Assembly (NCBI RefSeq): GCF_000067165.1
Contig: NC_010162.1
Span: 3,616,501 to 3,680,500, forward strand
DNA: 64,000 nt
From: Sorangium cellulosum So ce56
Lineage (GTDB): Bacteria > Myxococcota_A > Polyangia > Polyangiales > Polyangiaceae
Direction: 5' to 3'
A program made the translations under genes and the position numbers. This document shows positions 44,992 through 53,462 of this stretch, piece by piece. The notes beneath the pieces are model-generated. The model searched no databases and was not told where the DNA came from. It saw only the letters and a program-made list of their open reading frames with translations. The first letter of the stretch is position 1, and every line of letters starts with the position of its first letter.

Positions 44992-46566
44992 CTAGTTCTT
45001 CGTCGGCGCGGGCGCGCCGCTCTGGATCCACTGGCGGAGGGCCGCGAGCTCAGCGCTCGTCACCGTCGGCTTGCCGTCCGCGGCCTGCGGCATGACGCCC
45101 GTCTGGCAGGTGCCTCCGGCGGAAGGCCTGCACCCGGCGCTCCCGGCCGTTCCTGCGACCTTGAGGTAGAGCCAGCTCTGGTCCGGATTCCCCGGGACCA
45201 CGAGCTTGAACTGCCCGCCGCCCTTGGCGGTTTTGTTGACGAGGCCCGCGACGATGTCCGTCGAGCTGATGTCGCCGCCGAGCGACAGACCTGCTGCGGG
45301 ACCGGTCGACGGCGCAGCGTGGCAACCGCTGCACTTGTGGATCGCGCTCTCGAAGATCGGACGGATGGTCTCGTGGAACACGCCGGACTCCCCGGGCAGG
45401 GGATCTCCCGGATCCGTATCCGGCTTCAGGTCGGGATTGATGACCTGGGCGATCGCGTCCATCTCGTAACACTGGGCGGCCACCGCGTCCTTCAGCTTCT
45501 GGTCGGTGGGCGACATGCCCTTGGCGACACGGTACTTCTCCCAGACGTTGTCGATCCAGCCGTGCAGCTTCCAGAACATGTAGTTGTCGATGTTCGTGAA
45601 CTGGTTGCCGAGGCCGTGGTCGGTGTTCTGGGAGCGCACCCACTTGAAGTGGAGATCGCCGTGAAGGCCGCTGGCCTGCTGGTTGGTGCCCGGGATGGCC
45701 TGGCCGGCGAAGCACTGGAGCCACATACCGAGCGCGCCCTCGTCCGGGAAGCGGCTCAGGTTCTCCGGCTTGTCGATCTCGTCGCCGATCTTCGCGTTGG
45801 CGAGCGTCGTGGCGCTCCAGGGCCTGAAGTCCGATCTCCACTGCTGGGGCAGCTCCTCCGCCGTCGTGGGGAACTTCTTGAAGCCCTCGAACTGCTCCGA
45901 GTGCTTCGGCCAGAGCTGCTTCAGCGACTGGATCATGTGCCTGTGCATGGCGAGGAACTGGTAGCCGTCGCCCGTCGTCTTGCACTCCTGGTCCGCCGGG
46001 ACCGGGACCGCCGACCTGCAGATATTGACCCTGCTCATGCCCATGCCGCCATTGCAGCGCCGGATGCTGTGCCACTCGAAGTGGGCGGCTTGCCACTCGT
46101 TCTCCTCCATCCAGGCGATCACTTCCGGCTGAACCGTGAGATCGATCTGGTTGTTCTTCACGAACTCCGCCGCGCCGTCCTTCATCGTCGCGTCGCTCGG
46201 ATGGGGATCGTAGCCATCCACGCAATGATCCTTCGGGTGCGTGTCGCCCGTCCCGCTCGATCCGCCGGTGCCGCCGGCGGGATCTCCGGTCGACGAGGAG
46301 GAGCCCGTCGTCGCGGTGGAGGTGGAGGCGTCGCCGGCGCCGGCGCCGCTCGTGCTGGGGCCGGCGCTGGTGCCGGTCAACGAGGAGGTCGTGGTGGAGG
46401 TGGATGACACGCTGCCGCCTGCTCCACCAGAGCCCCCGGCGTCGGGATCTTCGCCGCTACAGGCGCCCAGCAGCAATGCCGTAACGCACGAGAGGAAACC
46501 GAACGTGCGTTGAGACCTCTTGCCCAATGACACGGTGGACGGACCTGCCTGATCGTTGATTCGCAT
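44992..46566 (-). CDS. Lipoprotein with tyrosinase-like His pattern and c-type heme domain
   Basis: The 524-residue protein has lipobox LLLGAC (Cys36) and a long Gly/Ser/Thr linker (about 40-115). The middle holds His-rich segments, FLAMHRHMIQ and LHGDLHFKWV, then FTNIDNYMFWKLHGWIDNVW, an order that resembles the copper-binding halves of tyrosinase/hemocyanin. The C-terminal domain has a heme attachment motif CSGCH (about 412) and later MPQAADGKP as a possible axial Met, as in PSD1-type cytochrome c domains. Together these suggest an extracytoplasmic oxidoreductase. The His assignment is inference; the CxxCH is seen. ATG 46566 follows GAGGAG. Confidence 0.8.
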   Translation of the reverse strand: MRINDQAGPSTVSLGKRSQRTFGFLSCVTALLLGACSGEDPDAGGSGGAGGSVSSTSTTTSSLTGTSAGPSTSGAGAGDASTSTATTGSSSSTGDPAGGTGGSSGTGDTHPKDHCVDGYDPHPSDATMKDGAAEFVKNNQIDLTVQPEVIAWMEENEWQAAHFEWHSIRRCNGGMGMSRVNICRSAVPVPADQECKTTGDGYQFLAMHRHMIQSLKQLWPKHSEQFEGFKKFPTTAEELPQQWRSDFRPWSATTLANAKIGDEIDKPENLSRFPDEGALGMWLQCFAGQAIPGTNQQASGLHGDLHFKWVRSQNTDHGLGNQFTNIDNYMFWKLHGWIDNVWEKYRVAKGMSPTDQKLKDAVAAQCYEMDAIAQVINPDLKPDTDPGDPLPGESGVFHETIRPIFESAIHKCSGCHAAPSTGPAAGLSLGGDISSTDIVAGLVNKTAKGGGQFKLVVPGNPDQSWLYLKVAGTAGSAGCRPSAGGTCQTGVMPQAADGKPTVTSAELAALRQWIQSGAPAPTKN

Positions 46567-47097
46567 GGTGCTCCTCGTTACCGCTGGATGCCGGACCGCT
46601 GGGTGCCGGGCGCATGCTTCCGCGCGGCCGCTGCGCCAGACGCCAGATGGAGCATCGGCCAACCGCCGGTGCCATTGGCGTAGCACGAGGTCTCCGAGCG
46701 GAGAAGCGGGTGTAAATTTGCCGCAAAACGATCATCGCCGTCATTGGATGATGCGTGGGGGAAGGGAAAGTAAAGAGTTTTTAATAAGTCAAGCGTGATT
46801 CGCCGCTCACCCCAGGTGAGTGAGGGTTCCGCGCGCGATCCGCCTTCCTCTTGGAAAAGTGAAGCTGTATCGATGGTTGTTCCCGTTCAGTGAGGCCATA
46901 AATTGCCCGACTCTACCCGACCGTTCCGCTGACGTGCGCGATCGGGGGGGGCGCCACGGGAAGGCGAGCTCCGCAGGCCAGCGATCCTGGACGCGGCGAG
47001 CGAGCTCGTCCGAAGTGGACCCCGGGCGGCTGCGCCTTTGATAGCCTGGCCGAGCGGGGCGCTGCTGCGTACCGGCGCTTCGGGGGAGCACGGGACC
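46567..47097. other. Divergent intergenic region between heme lipoprotein and PAS-STAS genes
   Basis: No gene is supported over 530 bases. An AT-rich patch (46760-46800, aaagagtttttaataagtca) is the likeliest promoter area. ctcacc (46806-46811) and ggtgag (46815-46820) form a small inverted repeat. GGGGGAG at 47083-47089 is the binding site for the next gene. Confidence 0.5.
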
Positions 47098-48030
47098 ATG
47101 AACGAGAGCCATATGAATGGTAGTGCTGCAGCGGGCGCGGAGCTGGAGATGCTCCGGCGGCGCAATGCCGAGCTCGAGGGGGAGCTCGTCGAGAGGCGGC
47201 GCGTGGAGACCGCCCTGCGCGCGAGCGAGGCGCGGTTCCGGGCCATCGTCGAGGGCCAGACCGAGCTTATTTGCCGTTTCCGCCCGGATGGCACGCTGAC
47301 CTTCGTCAACGAGGTCTACTGCCGATTCTTCGACAAGACGCCGGAGGAGCTGGTCGGCCATCGCTTCACACCACTCATCCCCGAAGAGGACCAGCGGTTA
47401 CTAGAGAAGCAGTTCGCGACCGTCGGCCCCGAGAACCCCATCCTCCACACGGAGCACCGGGTCCTGTGCCCGGACGGATCGGTCCGCTGGCTACGGTGGA
47501 CCAACCGCGCCCCGGTCGGTGATGAGGGGCTGCACGCCGAGTTCCAGTCCATCGGAGTCGATGTCACCGAGCGCCGGCGGGCGGAGGACGAGGTGAGGCG
47601 CCTCAACCGCGAGCTCGAGCAGCTGGTTCGTGAGCTGTCGACCCCGCTCATGCCGGTGGCGGATCAGGTCATCGCCATGCCGCTTGTCGGCTTCCTGGAC
47701 GCCGCCCGCGCCGCGGCGGCGCTAGAGACCCTCCTCCAGGGGGTCACCACGTACAACGCCAGGACGGTGGTCGTCGATATCACCGGCGTGGGGGTCTTCG
47801 ACGCCCCGGTGGCCGACGCGATGATCCGGCTGGCCAAGGCGGTGAAGCTCCTCGGCGCCCAGGCGGTGCTCACCGGCATCCAGCCGCGGATCGCGCAGTC
47901 GTTGATCGAACAGGGCGTCGGGCTCGGCGACCTCGTGACGCTTCAAACCCTGAAGGAGGGTATCGCGTTCGCGCTGCGGCGCGAACACCGCGGCTCTCGA
48001 GCGCCGGCTCGCGAGTGGGCAGCTCGATGA
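47098..48030 (+). CDS. PAS-STAS (RsbR-like stressosome) protein
   Basis: The 310-residue cytoplasmic protein starts with a short coiled region, then a PAS/PAC sensor (about 40-175: CRFRPDGTLTFVNEVYCRFF, ending DVTERRRAE), a linker helix, and an RsbR-type STAS domain (about 185-300: VVVDITGVGVFDAPVADAMI and LTGIQPRIAQSLIEQGVGL). In Bacillus RsbR the two phosphorylated residues are Thr in the VDT segment and Thr after EIAQ; here the first is Ala and the second Ser, so control by an RsbT kinase may be partial. No RsbS or RsbT gene is next to it. The start follows GGGGGAG. Confidence 0.9.
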   Translation: MNESHMNGSAAAGAELEMLRRRNAELEGELVERRRVETALRASEARFRAIVEGQTELICRFRPDGTLTFVNEVYCRFFDKTPEELVGHRFTPLIPEEDQRLLEKQFATVGPENPILHTEHRVLCPDGSVRWLRWTNRAPVGDEGLHAEFQSIGVDVTERRRAEDEVRRLNRELEQLVRELSTPLMPVADQVIAMPLVGFLDAARAAAALETLLQGVTTYNARTVVVDITGVGVFDAPVADAMIRLAKAVKLLGAQAVLTGIQPRIAQSLIEQGVGLGDLVTLQTLKEGIAFALRREHRGSRAPAREWAAR

Positions 48031-48195
48031 GCTCTCGGAGAACGTCACGGAGCATGTGGGGCGGCCCGGGGGCGCGTCCTCTGCCTCGTTGACCCTCTCG
48101 CGCGGCGCGATCTACCTTGCGAGCGCCCCCATGACCATCCACGTCGTCCGCCAGGGCGAGCTCCCGGCCGCCATGGCGCGCCGCTGCTGAGGGCG

Positions 48196-48453
48196 ATGCT
48201 CCCGGCGGACGAGGTCATCCAGAAGCTGGTGCACGTGCTCGCGCCGTACCTCGGCGAGAACATGGCGCGCGCGGCCGTGCGCAGCCAGGCGGAGAAGCTG
48301 GGGTTCAAGCACGGGCGCCTCTCCCCGGCCGACGTGGAGCGCTTGCTCGCCGCGGTCGCGCCGGGGCTCGGCGTGTTCGTCGGGCGCGACAAGGCCCAGC
48401 GGATCCTCGACGAGGCGCGCGCCGCGATAGGCGCGCAGGGAGGAGCTCGATGA
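48196..48453 (+). CDS. Small helical protein of unknown function
   Basis: The 85-residue protein is mostly helical, MLPADEVIQKLVHVLAPYLG through AAVRSQAEKLGFKHGRLSP to ILDEARAAIGAQ. There is no signal peptide or known motif. A GAGGG lies just before the ATG. Its stop overlaps the start of the next gene (ATGA), so the two are coupled; it may be a soluble partner of that membrane protein. An orphan open frame of about 60 codons upstream (to 48190) may be a remnant. Family not recognised. Confidence 0.75.
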   Translation: MLPADEVIQKLVHVLAPYLGENMARAAVRSQAEKLGFKHGRLSPADVERLLAAVAPGLGVFVGRDKAQRILDEARAAIGAQGGAR

Positions 48454-49265
48454 GGCGAGTCCCCGTTCGCCGCGTGGCGCCGGTGGTGGTGACGATCGTG
48501 TGCGCGGTGTACGTCCCGCGCCTCCTGCCGCAGACCGCCGAGCTCTCCGAGCGGCTCCTCCCGACGCCGGTCCTCGAGGCCGTGGGGCCGCTCGTGCGGC
48601 TCGCGTGCCTCGCGGTCGCCGCCGTGTTCGGCCTGCTCAGCGCCGCGCGCCTCGAGCGCGACAACCCGGCGCGCGCCCCGTGGTTCCTGCTCGGCGCCTG
48701 GCTCGCGCTCTTCACCCTGGGTCAGGTCGGGCTCGTGTACTATCCGCTCGTCGCGCGCGCGCCCACGCCGCTGCCGTCGGTCGCGGACGCCGCGTTCCTC
48801 CTGGGATACGCGCTGCTGATCGCCGCGTCGGCGCGCTTCGTCTTCGTGTACCGCGCGTCCGGCTTCCCCGTCGGCAGCGCGCGCGAGCACCTCGGCATCG
48901 CCGCGGGCGCGGCGGCGGCGATGGCGATCGTCGGTTATCCCCTGCTCGCCCCGATCGCGCGCGCGCCGGTGCCGCTCGGCGAGCGGCTCATCAACATCGC
49001 CTATCCCATCCTCGATCTGATCGCGCTCGTCCCCGCGCTGGTGATGCTGCGGATCGCGCGCGCCTTCCGCGGCGGCAAGGTGTGGGCGATCTGGGGATCG
49101 CTGCTCGCGGGCTGCGCGCTCATGGCCGTGGGAGACATCCTGTTCGCGTTCTTCTCCTCGGCGAAGGTGACCGCGTTCGGGCCAGGCGTGGACATGATGT
49201 TGCTCCTCGGGTACTTCGCGGCGGCGTGCGGGACGATGCTGCAATACGAGACGATCACCGACTGA
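48450..49265 (+). CDS. Seven-helix-like membrane protein of unknown function
   Basis: The 271-residue protein has about seven hydrophobic segments (for example VAPVVVTIVCAVYVPRLL, LACLAVAAVFGLLSAA, FLLGAWLALFTLGQVGLVYY, AFLLGYALLIAASARF, LGIAAGAAAAMAIVGYPLLA). Charged residues lie only in loops. It has no transporter or enzyme motif I recognise. The start overlaps the preceding small gene (ATGA). The spacer after it contains four phased palindromes that precede the cupin operon. Confidence 0.82.
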   Translation: MRRVPVRRVAPVVVTIVCAVYVPRLLPQTAELSERLLPTPVLEAVGPLVRLACLAVAAVFGLLSAARLERDNPARAPWFLLGAWLALFTLGQVGLVYYPLVARAPTPLPSVADAAFLLGYALLIAASARFVFVYRASGFPVGSAREHLGIAAGAAAAMAIVGYPLLAPIARAPVPLGERLINIAYPILDLIALVPALVMLRIARAFRGGKVWAIWGSLLAGCALMAVGDILFAFFSSAKVTAFGPGVDMMLLLGYFAAACGTMLQYETITD

Positions 49266-49344
49266 CGGCGGCGGCGCGGTGCTCGCCACGGGTCACTGGT
49301 CGCCCCGGCGGCGCGCGATGGCACGGCCGGAGCGTGACGGCGGG

Positions 49345-49424
49345 CGTGACATGTCACGCTGTCGGGTGTGACATGTCACGCTGTCGGGTGTGACATGTCA
49401 CGCTGTCGGCCGTGACATGTCACG
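49345..49424. promoter_or_regulatory. Four palindromes gtgacatgtcac spaced exactly 22 bp
   Basis: The perfect palindrome gtgacatgtcac is centred in copies at 49346-49357, 49368-49379, 49390-49401 and 49412-49423. The period is exactly 22 bases (two helical turns), so all sites face the same side. Linkers are gctgtcgggt-like in three units. The array lies about 220 bases upstream of the cupin gene and after the membrane gene. It looks like an operator array for cooperative binding. Confidence 0.75.
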
Positions 49425-49641
49425 GCGGCTCGCCCGGCGCAGAGGTCGAGCCGTCGGCCCGGCGCGCGCCGCGGCTCGCCCATCGGGGTCGAATTCGCCG
49501 CGTCGGTGCGCTTGCGCCGCGCCCAGGGACGTCACGCCGGGGAGGGCGCGCCAGGCGGCATGCGCGTTGCGTGATCGCTCGCTCGCGACACCCGTCCACG
49601 GGCGCGCGGCGCCGCCGCGCCATCACACGGAGCTGAGCGCC

Positions 49642-50082
49642 ATGATGTCTGCGCCGATACCGATGACGACAATGAATCTCCTCTCGAGGTCCCTCTCCGT
49701 CGAAGAGCGGATCGGCGAGGCGGTCCTCTGCGCCAACGTGCCGAGCCCCCTGTCCTCGGTCGCGTTCCATGAGGACGTCGAGTGCATCCGGAGGTTCTTC
49801 GCCGCGGGGTTCCCGGTTCACCTGGCGGTTCACCGGGTGGACAGCGCCGAGGCGGCGCGCCGGGATTACACGGCGCTGCACACCCACGACGGCCCGGAGA
49901 TCAACCTGATCCTCCCGGATCCCGCGGGCCTCGAGTACCGCGTCGAGCTCGGTCCCCGCGTCCACCACGTCACCGAGAGCACGAGCATCTGGATCCCGCC
50001 GGGCGTCCCGCACTCGGCGAACGTGGTCCGGGGCTCTGGCTACTTCATCACCGCGCGCTTCGACCACGGGGGGGCGAGATGA
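49642..50082 (+). CDS. Cupin-domain protein
   Basis: The 146-residue protein has a small beta-barrel fold. Cupin motif 1 is seen in ALHTHDGPEINLILPD (His-x-His then Glu) and motif 2 in IWIPPGVPHSANVV (Pro-Gly-x-Pro-His). These His and Glu residues usually bind Fe, Mn or Zn. It could be a metal-dependent enzyme or a ligand sensor; the substrate is not readable. ATG 49642 with GGAG 10 bases upstream is chosen. Its stop overlaps the methyltransferase start (ATGA), so they form an operon, and the 22-bp palindrome array lies upstream of both. Confidence 0.85.
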   Translation: MMSAPIPMTTMNLLSRSLSVEERIGEAVLCANVPSPLSSVAFHEDVECIRRFFAAGFPVHLAVHRVDSAEAARRDYTALHTHDGPEINLILPDPAGLEYRVELGPRVHHVTESTSIWIPPGVPHSANVVRGSGYFITARFDHGGAR

Positions 50083-50912
50083 GACGTGACCTTCCTCGGA
50101 GCCTCGACAAGGACGTCGGCGTCAGGAGGCCCGCCGTGGCGGCGTCGAGCGCCGCGCAGGCCTACCGGAGAGGGAGCCTCTGGCAGCGGGGGCGCGGCGA
50201 GCGCCTCATCGCGTTCGCCGGCGTGAGGCGGGGCGAGCTCGTGCTCGACCTCGGGTGCGGCACCGGCGGCCTCACGCGGCGGCTCGCCGAGCTCGTGGGC
50301 CCCGACGGGCGCGTCCTCGGGATCGATCCGGACGAGGCGCGGATCGCGCTCGCGCGGCGCACCGCGGGCGCGCCCAACCTGGAGTTCCAGGTGGCGGCGG
50401 CCGAGACCCTCGGCGACGTCGCCCGGGACCGCCCCTTCGATCTCGTCTTCTCGAACTTCGTGTTTCACTGGATCCGCGACAAGCGCGCGGTCCTCCGCCG
50501 GATGCGCGACCTGCTCCGCCCCGCGGGGCGCATCCTCGTCCAGTGCGTCTCGTCGCTCCCCGCGCTCGTCGGGGAGCTCTCGCGGCTCGCCGACCCTTCG
50601 GGGGAGAAGATCCTGCGGGATTTCGCCTTCGAGGACGCCGCGGCGCTCGCGCACCACGTCGAGGGCGCCGGGCTCCAGCTGCTCCGCCTGGAGGAGCAGC
50701 ATGGAACTCACGTGTATCCGACGCTGGACGCATTGCTGAGGTGGTGGCAGGCGACGACCCACGAGCGGTTCGACCCGCGGGCCGTCGAGCCCGCGGCGCT
50801 CTCTCGGTTCGCCGAGCAGCACGGCGACGGCGGCGTGTTCCGGGTGCGCGAGACGTTCTGCTGGTTCGAGGCGCGGCTCGCCCCGGCGCACTCGTGGGGA
50901 CGCGAAGGATGA
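50079..50912 (+). CDS. SAM-dependent methyltransferase
   Basis: This 277-residue class I methyltransferase of the tRNA/trans-aconitate type has motif I LVLDLGCGTGGLTRRL (about 55-70), GIDPDEARI, FDLVFSNFVFHWI (the His-Trp segment seen in trans-aconitate and BioC-like methyltransferases) and RPAGRILVQCV. BioC and Tam members methylate carboxyl groups, so a carboxylate substrate is possible. It overlaps the cupin gene (ATGA). No biotin genes lie nearby. Confidence 0.88.
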   Translation: MRRDLPRSLDKDVGVRRPAVAASSAAQAYRRGSLWQRGRGERLIAFAGVRRGELVLDLGCGTGGLTRRLAELVGPDGRVLGIDPDEARIALARRTAGAPNLEFQVAAAETLGDVARDRPFDLVFSNFVFHWIRDKRAVLRRMRDLLRPAGRILVQCVSSLPALVGELSRLADPSGEKILRDFAFEDAAALAHHVEGAGLQLLRLEEQHGTHVYPTLDALLRWWQATTHERFDPRAVEPAALSRFAEQHGDGGVFRVRETFCWFEARLAPAHSWGREG

Positions 50913-51079
50913 CCCCTGAATCTCGATGATTTTTTCTGGATTGCGTCGACGTTTGTCTGGTCCAGGCGCCAGGACGACGCGATGCTCCTGGTCGCCACGC
51001 CCCCGTTCTTTTCCGAGGTGGGCTACCATCCGCTCTCCGCAGCCTCCCGCGGCGGCGCTCGCACCCAGGACCGATCCGA

Positions 51080-53086
51080 ATGTCGATCTTCGAGCTCTCG
51101 TTCCAGTCCGGGGAGGCCTCGCTCTCCGTGCGCCGTGTCGTGGTCCAGGAGGCTGTCTCCGAGCTCTTCGCCGTCTCGGTGTGGGCCCGGTCCAGGCTCT
51201 CGGATCTCGAGCTGGAGTCGCTCGTCGGCCAGAGCGCGTCGCTCCAGATCCAGCCCGACGCCGCGCACCTCCACTGGCTGAGCAGCAGGCTCTGGCAAGG
51301 CGTGTGCAGCCACGTGGAGCAGGTGCAGGCCGAGCCGACGGGGCTCTCGACGTACTACCTCCGCATCGTGCCGCGCCTCTGGCTGCTCACCCAGCGCCGG
51401 GGCCACCGCATCTACCAGCACCTCTCCATCCCCGACATCGTCGACGCGCTCCTCGGCGAGTGGGCGATCGAGCCGGCGTGGAAGATCGATCGCGGCGCGT
51501 ATCCCAGGCTCGAGTACAAGGTCCAGCACGGCGAGAGTGATCACGCCTTTCTCTCCCGGCTCCTCGAGGAGGCGGGCATCGCCTACACCTTCCCCGACCG
51601 CGGGGCGGACACCAGGCTCACCCTGAGCGACAAGCTCGAGGCGGAGCCGCTGAGGCCGGGGCCGCCGCTGCCGTACGTCGACAACCCCATCGAGACCGCC
51701 GAGCGCGAGTTCGTCACCCGGGTGCGGCTCGGCCACGAGGTCCGGCCCGGCGCGAGCACGATCCGCGGCCACGACTTCCGCAAGCCCTCGTTCGCGCTCA
51801 CCGGCGAGGCGCCCCCGGCGCCCGCGCCCGAGGCGAAGTACGAGCAGTACCGCTACGAGCCCGGCGCGTTCCTCGCCGCGGGCGCCGGGGGCGGCGCGCC
51901 CGTCGGCGACGCCAAGGGCGTTTACCGCCACGATCCGAAGCACGGCGCCGATCTCTCGACGCGGGTCCTCGCGGCGATGCGCGCCGACAAGCGCGCCGTG
52001 CTCTTCGAGGCCAACGTGATCGACCTCTACCCCGGCCGGGTCTTCGCCGTCGATCAGCACCCGCACCCGGAGTTCGGACAAGGGCCGCTCTTGGTGGCCG
52101 AGCTCGAGATCGTGGCCTCGCTCGGCGAGCCGTGGAGCGTGCGCGGGCGCGCGCTCTTCGCGGATCCCAAGGTCCCGTACCGGCCGGCGCGCAAGACGCC
52201 CAGGCCGGTCGCGCCCGGGCTGCAGAGCGCGACCGTGGTGGGGCCGCCGGGCGCCGAGATCCACACCGACGAGCTCGGGCGGGTGCGCGTGCAGTTCCCG
52301 TGGGATCGCGAGGGCAAGCTCGACGACAACAGCTCCTGCTGGATGCGCGTGAGCCAGGGCTGGGCGGGAGCCGGGTTCGGGATGTTCATGCTCCCACGCG
52401 TCGGCCAGGAGGTGCTGGTGGCCTTCCTCGACGGCGATCCAGATCTCCCGATCGTGGCCGGGCGCGCCTTCAACGGCCGAGAGCTCGTTCCGTACAAGCT
52501 GCCGGATCACAAGACGGTGAGCACCTGGAAGAGCAGCTCGTCGCCCGGCGGCGCGGGTTACAACGAGATCAAGTTCGATGACCAGGCGGGCCAGGAGCTC
52601 GTCTACATGCAGGCGCAGCGCGACAGGAACCAGCTCGTCAAGCGCGATGAGGTCGAGCGCACCGCGCGCCACAAGCGGAGCACCGTGGGAGGCGACGAGC
52701 ACGTGGTCGTGAAGGGCGCGCGAAAGCAGCTCGTCCACGGGGGCGACCACGTGCACGTGAAGCTGGACCAGCGAACGGCCGTCGACGGCTCGGTGTCGCT
52801 CACGGTCGCGGTGAACCGGGACGAGCGCGTGGGCGGGAACCACGCGCTCGAGGCCGGCAAGCAGATCCACATCAAGGCGGGCGCGACCCTGGTGCTCGAG
52901 GCCGGGCAGCGGCTCACCATCAAGGGGCCTGGAGGCTTCATCGACATCCACCCGGGGGGCGTCGACATCGTGGGATCCATCGTCAACATCAACAGCGGCG
53001 GCGCGCCGGGCGCCGGCCAGGGCGCGAACCCGGCGGCGCCGCTCGAGGCCGAAGAGGCGCACCCCAAGGACACGCCGTCTCCCTGA
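51080..53086 (+). CDS. vgrG: Type VI secretion tip protein VgrG
   Basis: The 668-residue protein has the VgrG hub: the gp27-like N-terminal region (about 1-350; YLRIVPRLWLLTQRRGHRIYQHLS is the typical signature and HGESDHAFLSRLLEEAGIAY follows), the gp5-like OB domain (about 383-465; RVRVQFPWDREG and PRVGQEVLVAFLDGDPD), then a beta-helix spike with repeated VGGxH/VxxxA units to about 640. It caps the Hcp tube and carries effectors. The following PAAR gene sharpens the tip and the FHA-DUF4123 gene likely loads cargo. There is no C-terminal effector extension. No sheath or membrane-complex genes are in the window. Confidence 0.95.
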   Translation: MSIFELSFQSGEASLSVRRVVVQEAVSELFAVSVWARSRLSDLELESLVGQSASLQIQPDAAHLHWLSSRLWQGVCSHVEQVQAEPTGLSTYYLRIVPRLWLLTQRRGHRIYQHLSIPDIVDALLGEWAIEPAWKIDRGAYPRLEYKVQHGESDHAFLSRLLEEAGIAYTFPDRGADTRLTLSDKLEAEPLRPGPPLPYVDNPIETAEREFVTRVRLGHEVRPGASTIRGHDFRKPSFALTGEAPPAPAPEAKYEQYRYEPGAFLAAGAGGGAPVGDAKGVYRHDPKHGADLSTRVLAAMRADKRAVLFEANVIDLYPGRVFAVDQHPHPEFGQGPLLVAELEIVASLGEPWSVRGRALFADPKVPYRPARKTPRPVAPGLQSATVVGPPGAEIHTDELGRVRVQFPWDREGKLDDNSSCWMRVSQGWAGAGFGMFMLPRVGQEVLVAFLDGDPDLPIVAGRAFNGRELVPYKLPDHKTVSTWKSSSSPGGAGYNEIKFDDQAGQELVYMQAQRDRNQLVKRDEVERTARHKRSTVGGDEHVVVKGARKQLVHGGDHVHVKLDQRTAVDGSVSLTVAVNRDERVGGNHALEAGKQIHIKAGATLVLEAGQRLTIKGPGGFIDIHPGGVDIVGSIVNINSGGAPGAGQGANPAAPLEAEEAHPKDTPSP

Positions 53087-53105
53087 GACGAGGAGGAGCG
53101 AGATC

Positions 53106-53462
53106 ATGCCCGCCGCCGCGCGCCTCACCGATCTGCACACCTGCCAGACCCACCCTGGGCCCACGCCGATCGTCTCGTCGGCCAGGACGGTGAACATCGG
53201 CTTTCTGCCCGCGGCGCGGGTCGGCGATCGCGCCGCGTGCCCGGCCAGCGCCGCGATCGTCCAGGGCTCGGCGACCGTGTTCATCGAGGGCGCCATGGCC
53301 GCGCGTCTCGGCGACGAGACGGCGCCGAAGGGCGCGATCGTGACGGGGTGTCCGACGGTGAACATCGGCTCGACCCCCACCATCGACGCGTTGCTCGCCG
53401 CGTCCGTGTCGGGGACTCCGTTCCTCGATTGCGAGAGCTGCAGGATGGACGGCGCCGGGTGA
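53106..53462 (+). CDS. PAAR-domain tip protein
   Basis: The 118-residue protein is the type VI spike cap. AARLTDLHTC and ARVGDRAAC are the PAAR repeats, followed by SATVFIEGAMAARLGDE and IVTGCPTVNIG. Conserved His and Cys would bind the tip metal. It starts 20 bases after VgrG with a GAGGAGG site, and its stop overlaps the next start (GTGA). There is no toxin domain: it ends shortly after the PAAR fold in a Cys-x-x-x-Cys tail (DCESCRMDG). Confidence 0.92.
   Translation: MPAAARLTDLHTCQTHPGPTPIVSSARTVNIGFLPAARVGDRAACPASAAIVQGSATVFIEGAMAARLGDETAPKGAIVTGCPTVNIGSTPTIDALLAASVSGTPFLDCESCRMDGAG

Noticed and set aside
48031..48190. Frame reading ELSENVTEHVG to AAMARRC between the PAS-STAS and small helical genes
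   Set aside because: No start codon with a binding site and no family; it may be a remnant.
49345..49424. CRISPR array
   Set aside because: The spacers are nearly identical and only 10 bases long; an operator array fits better.
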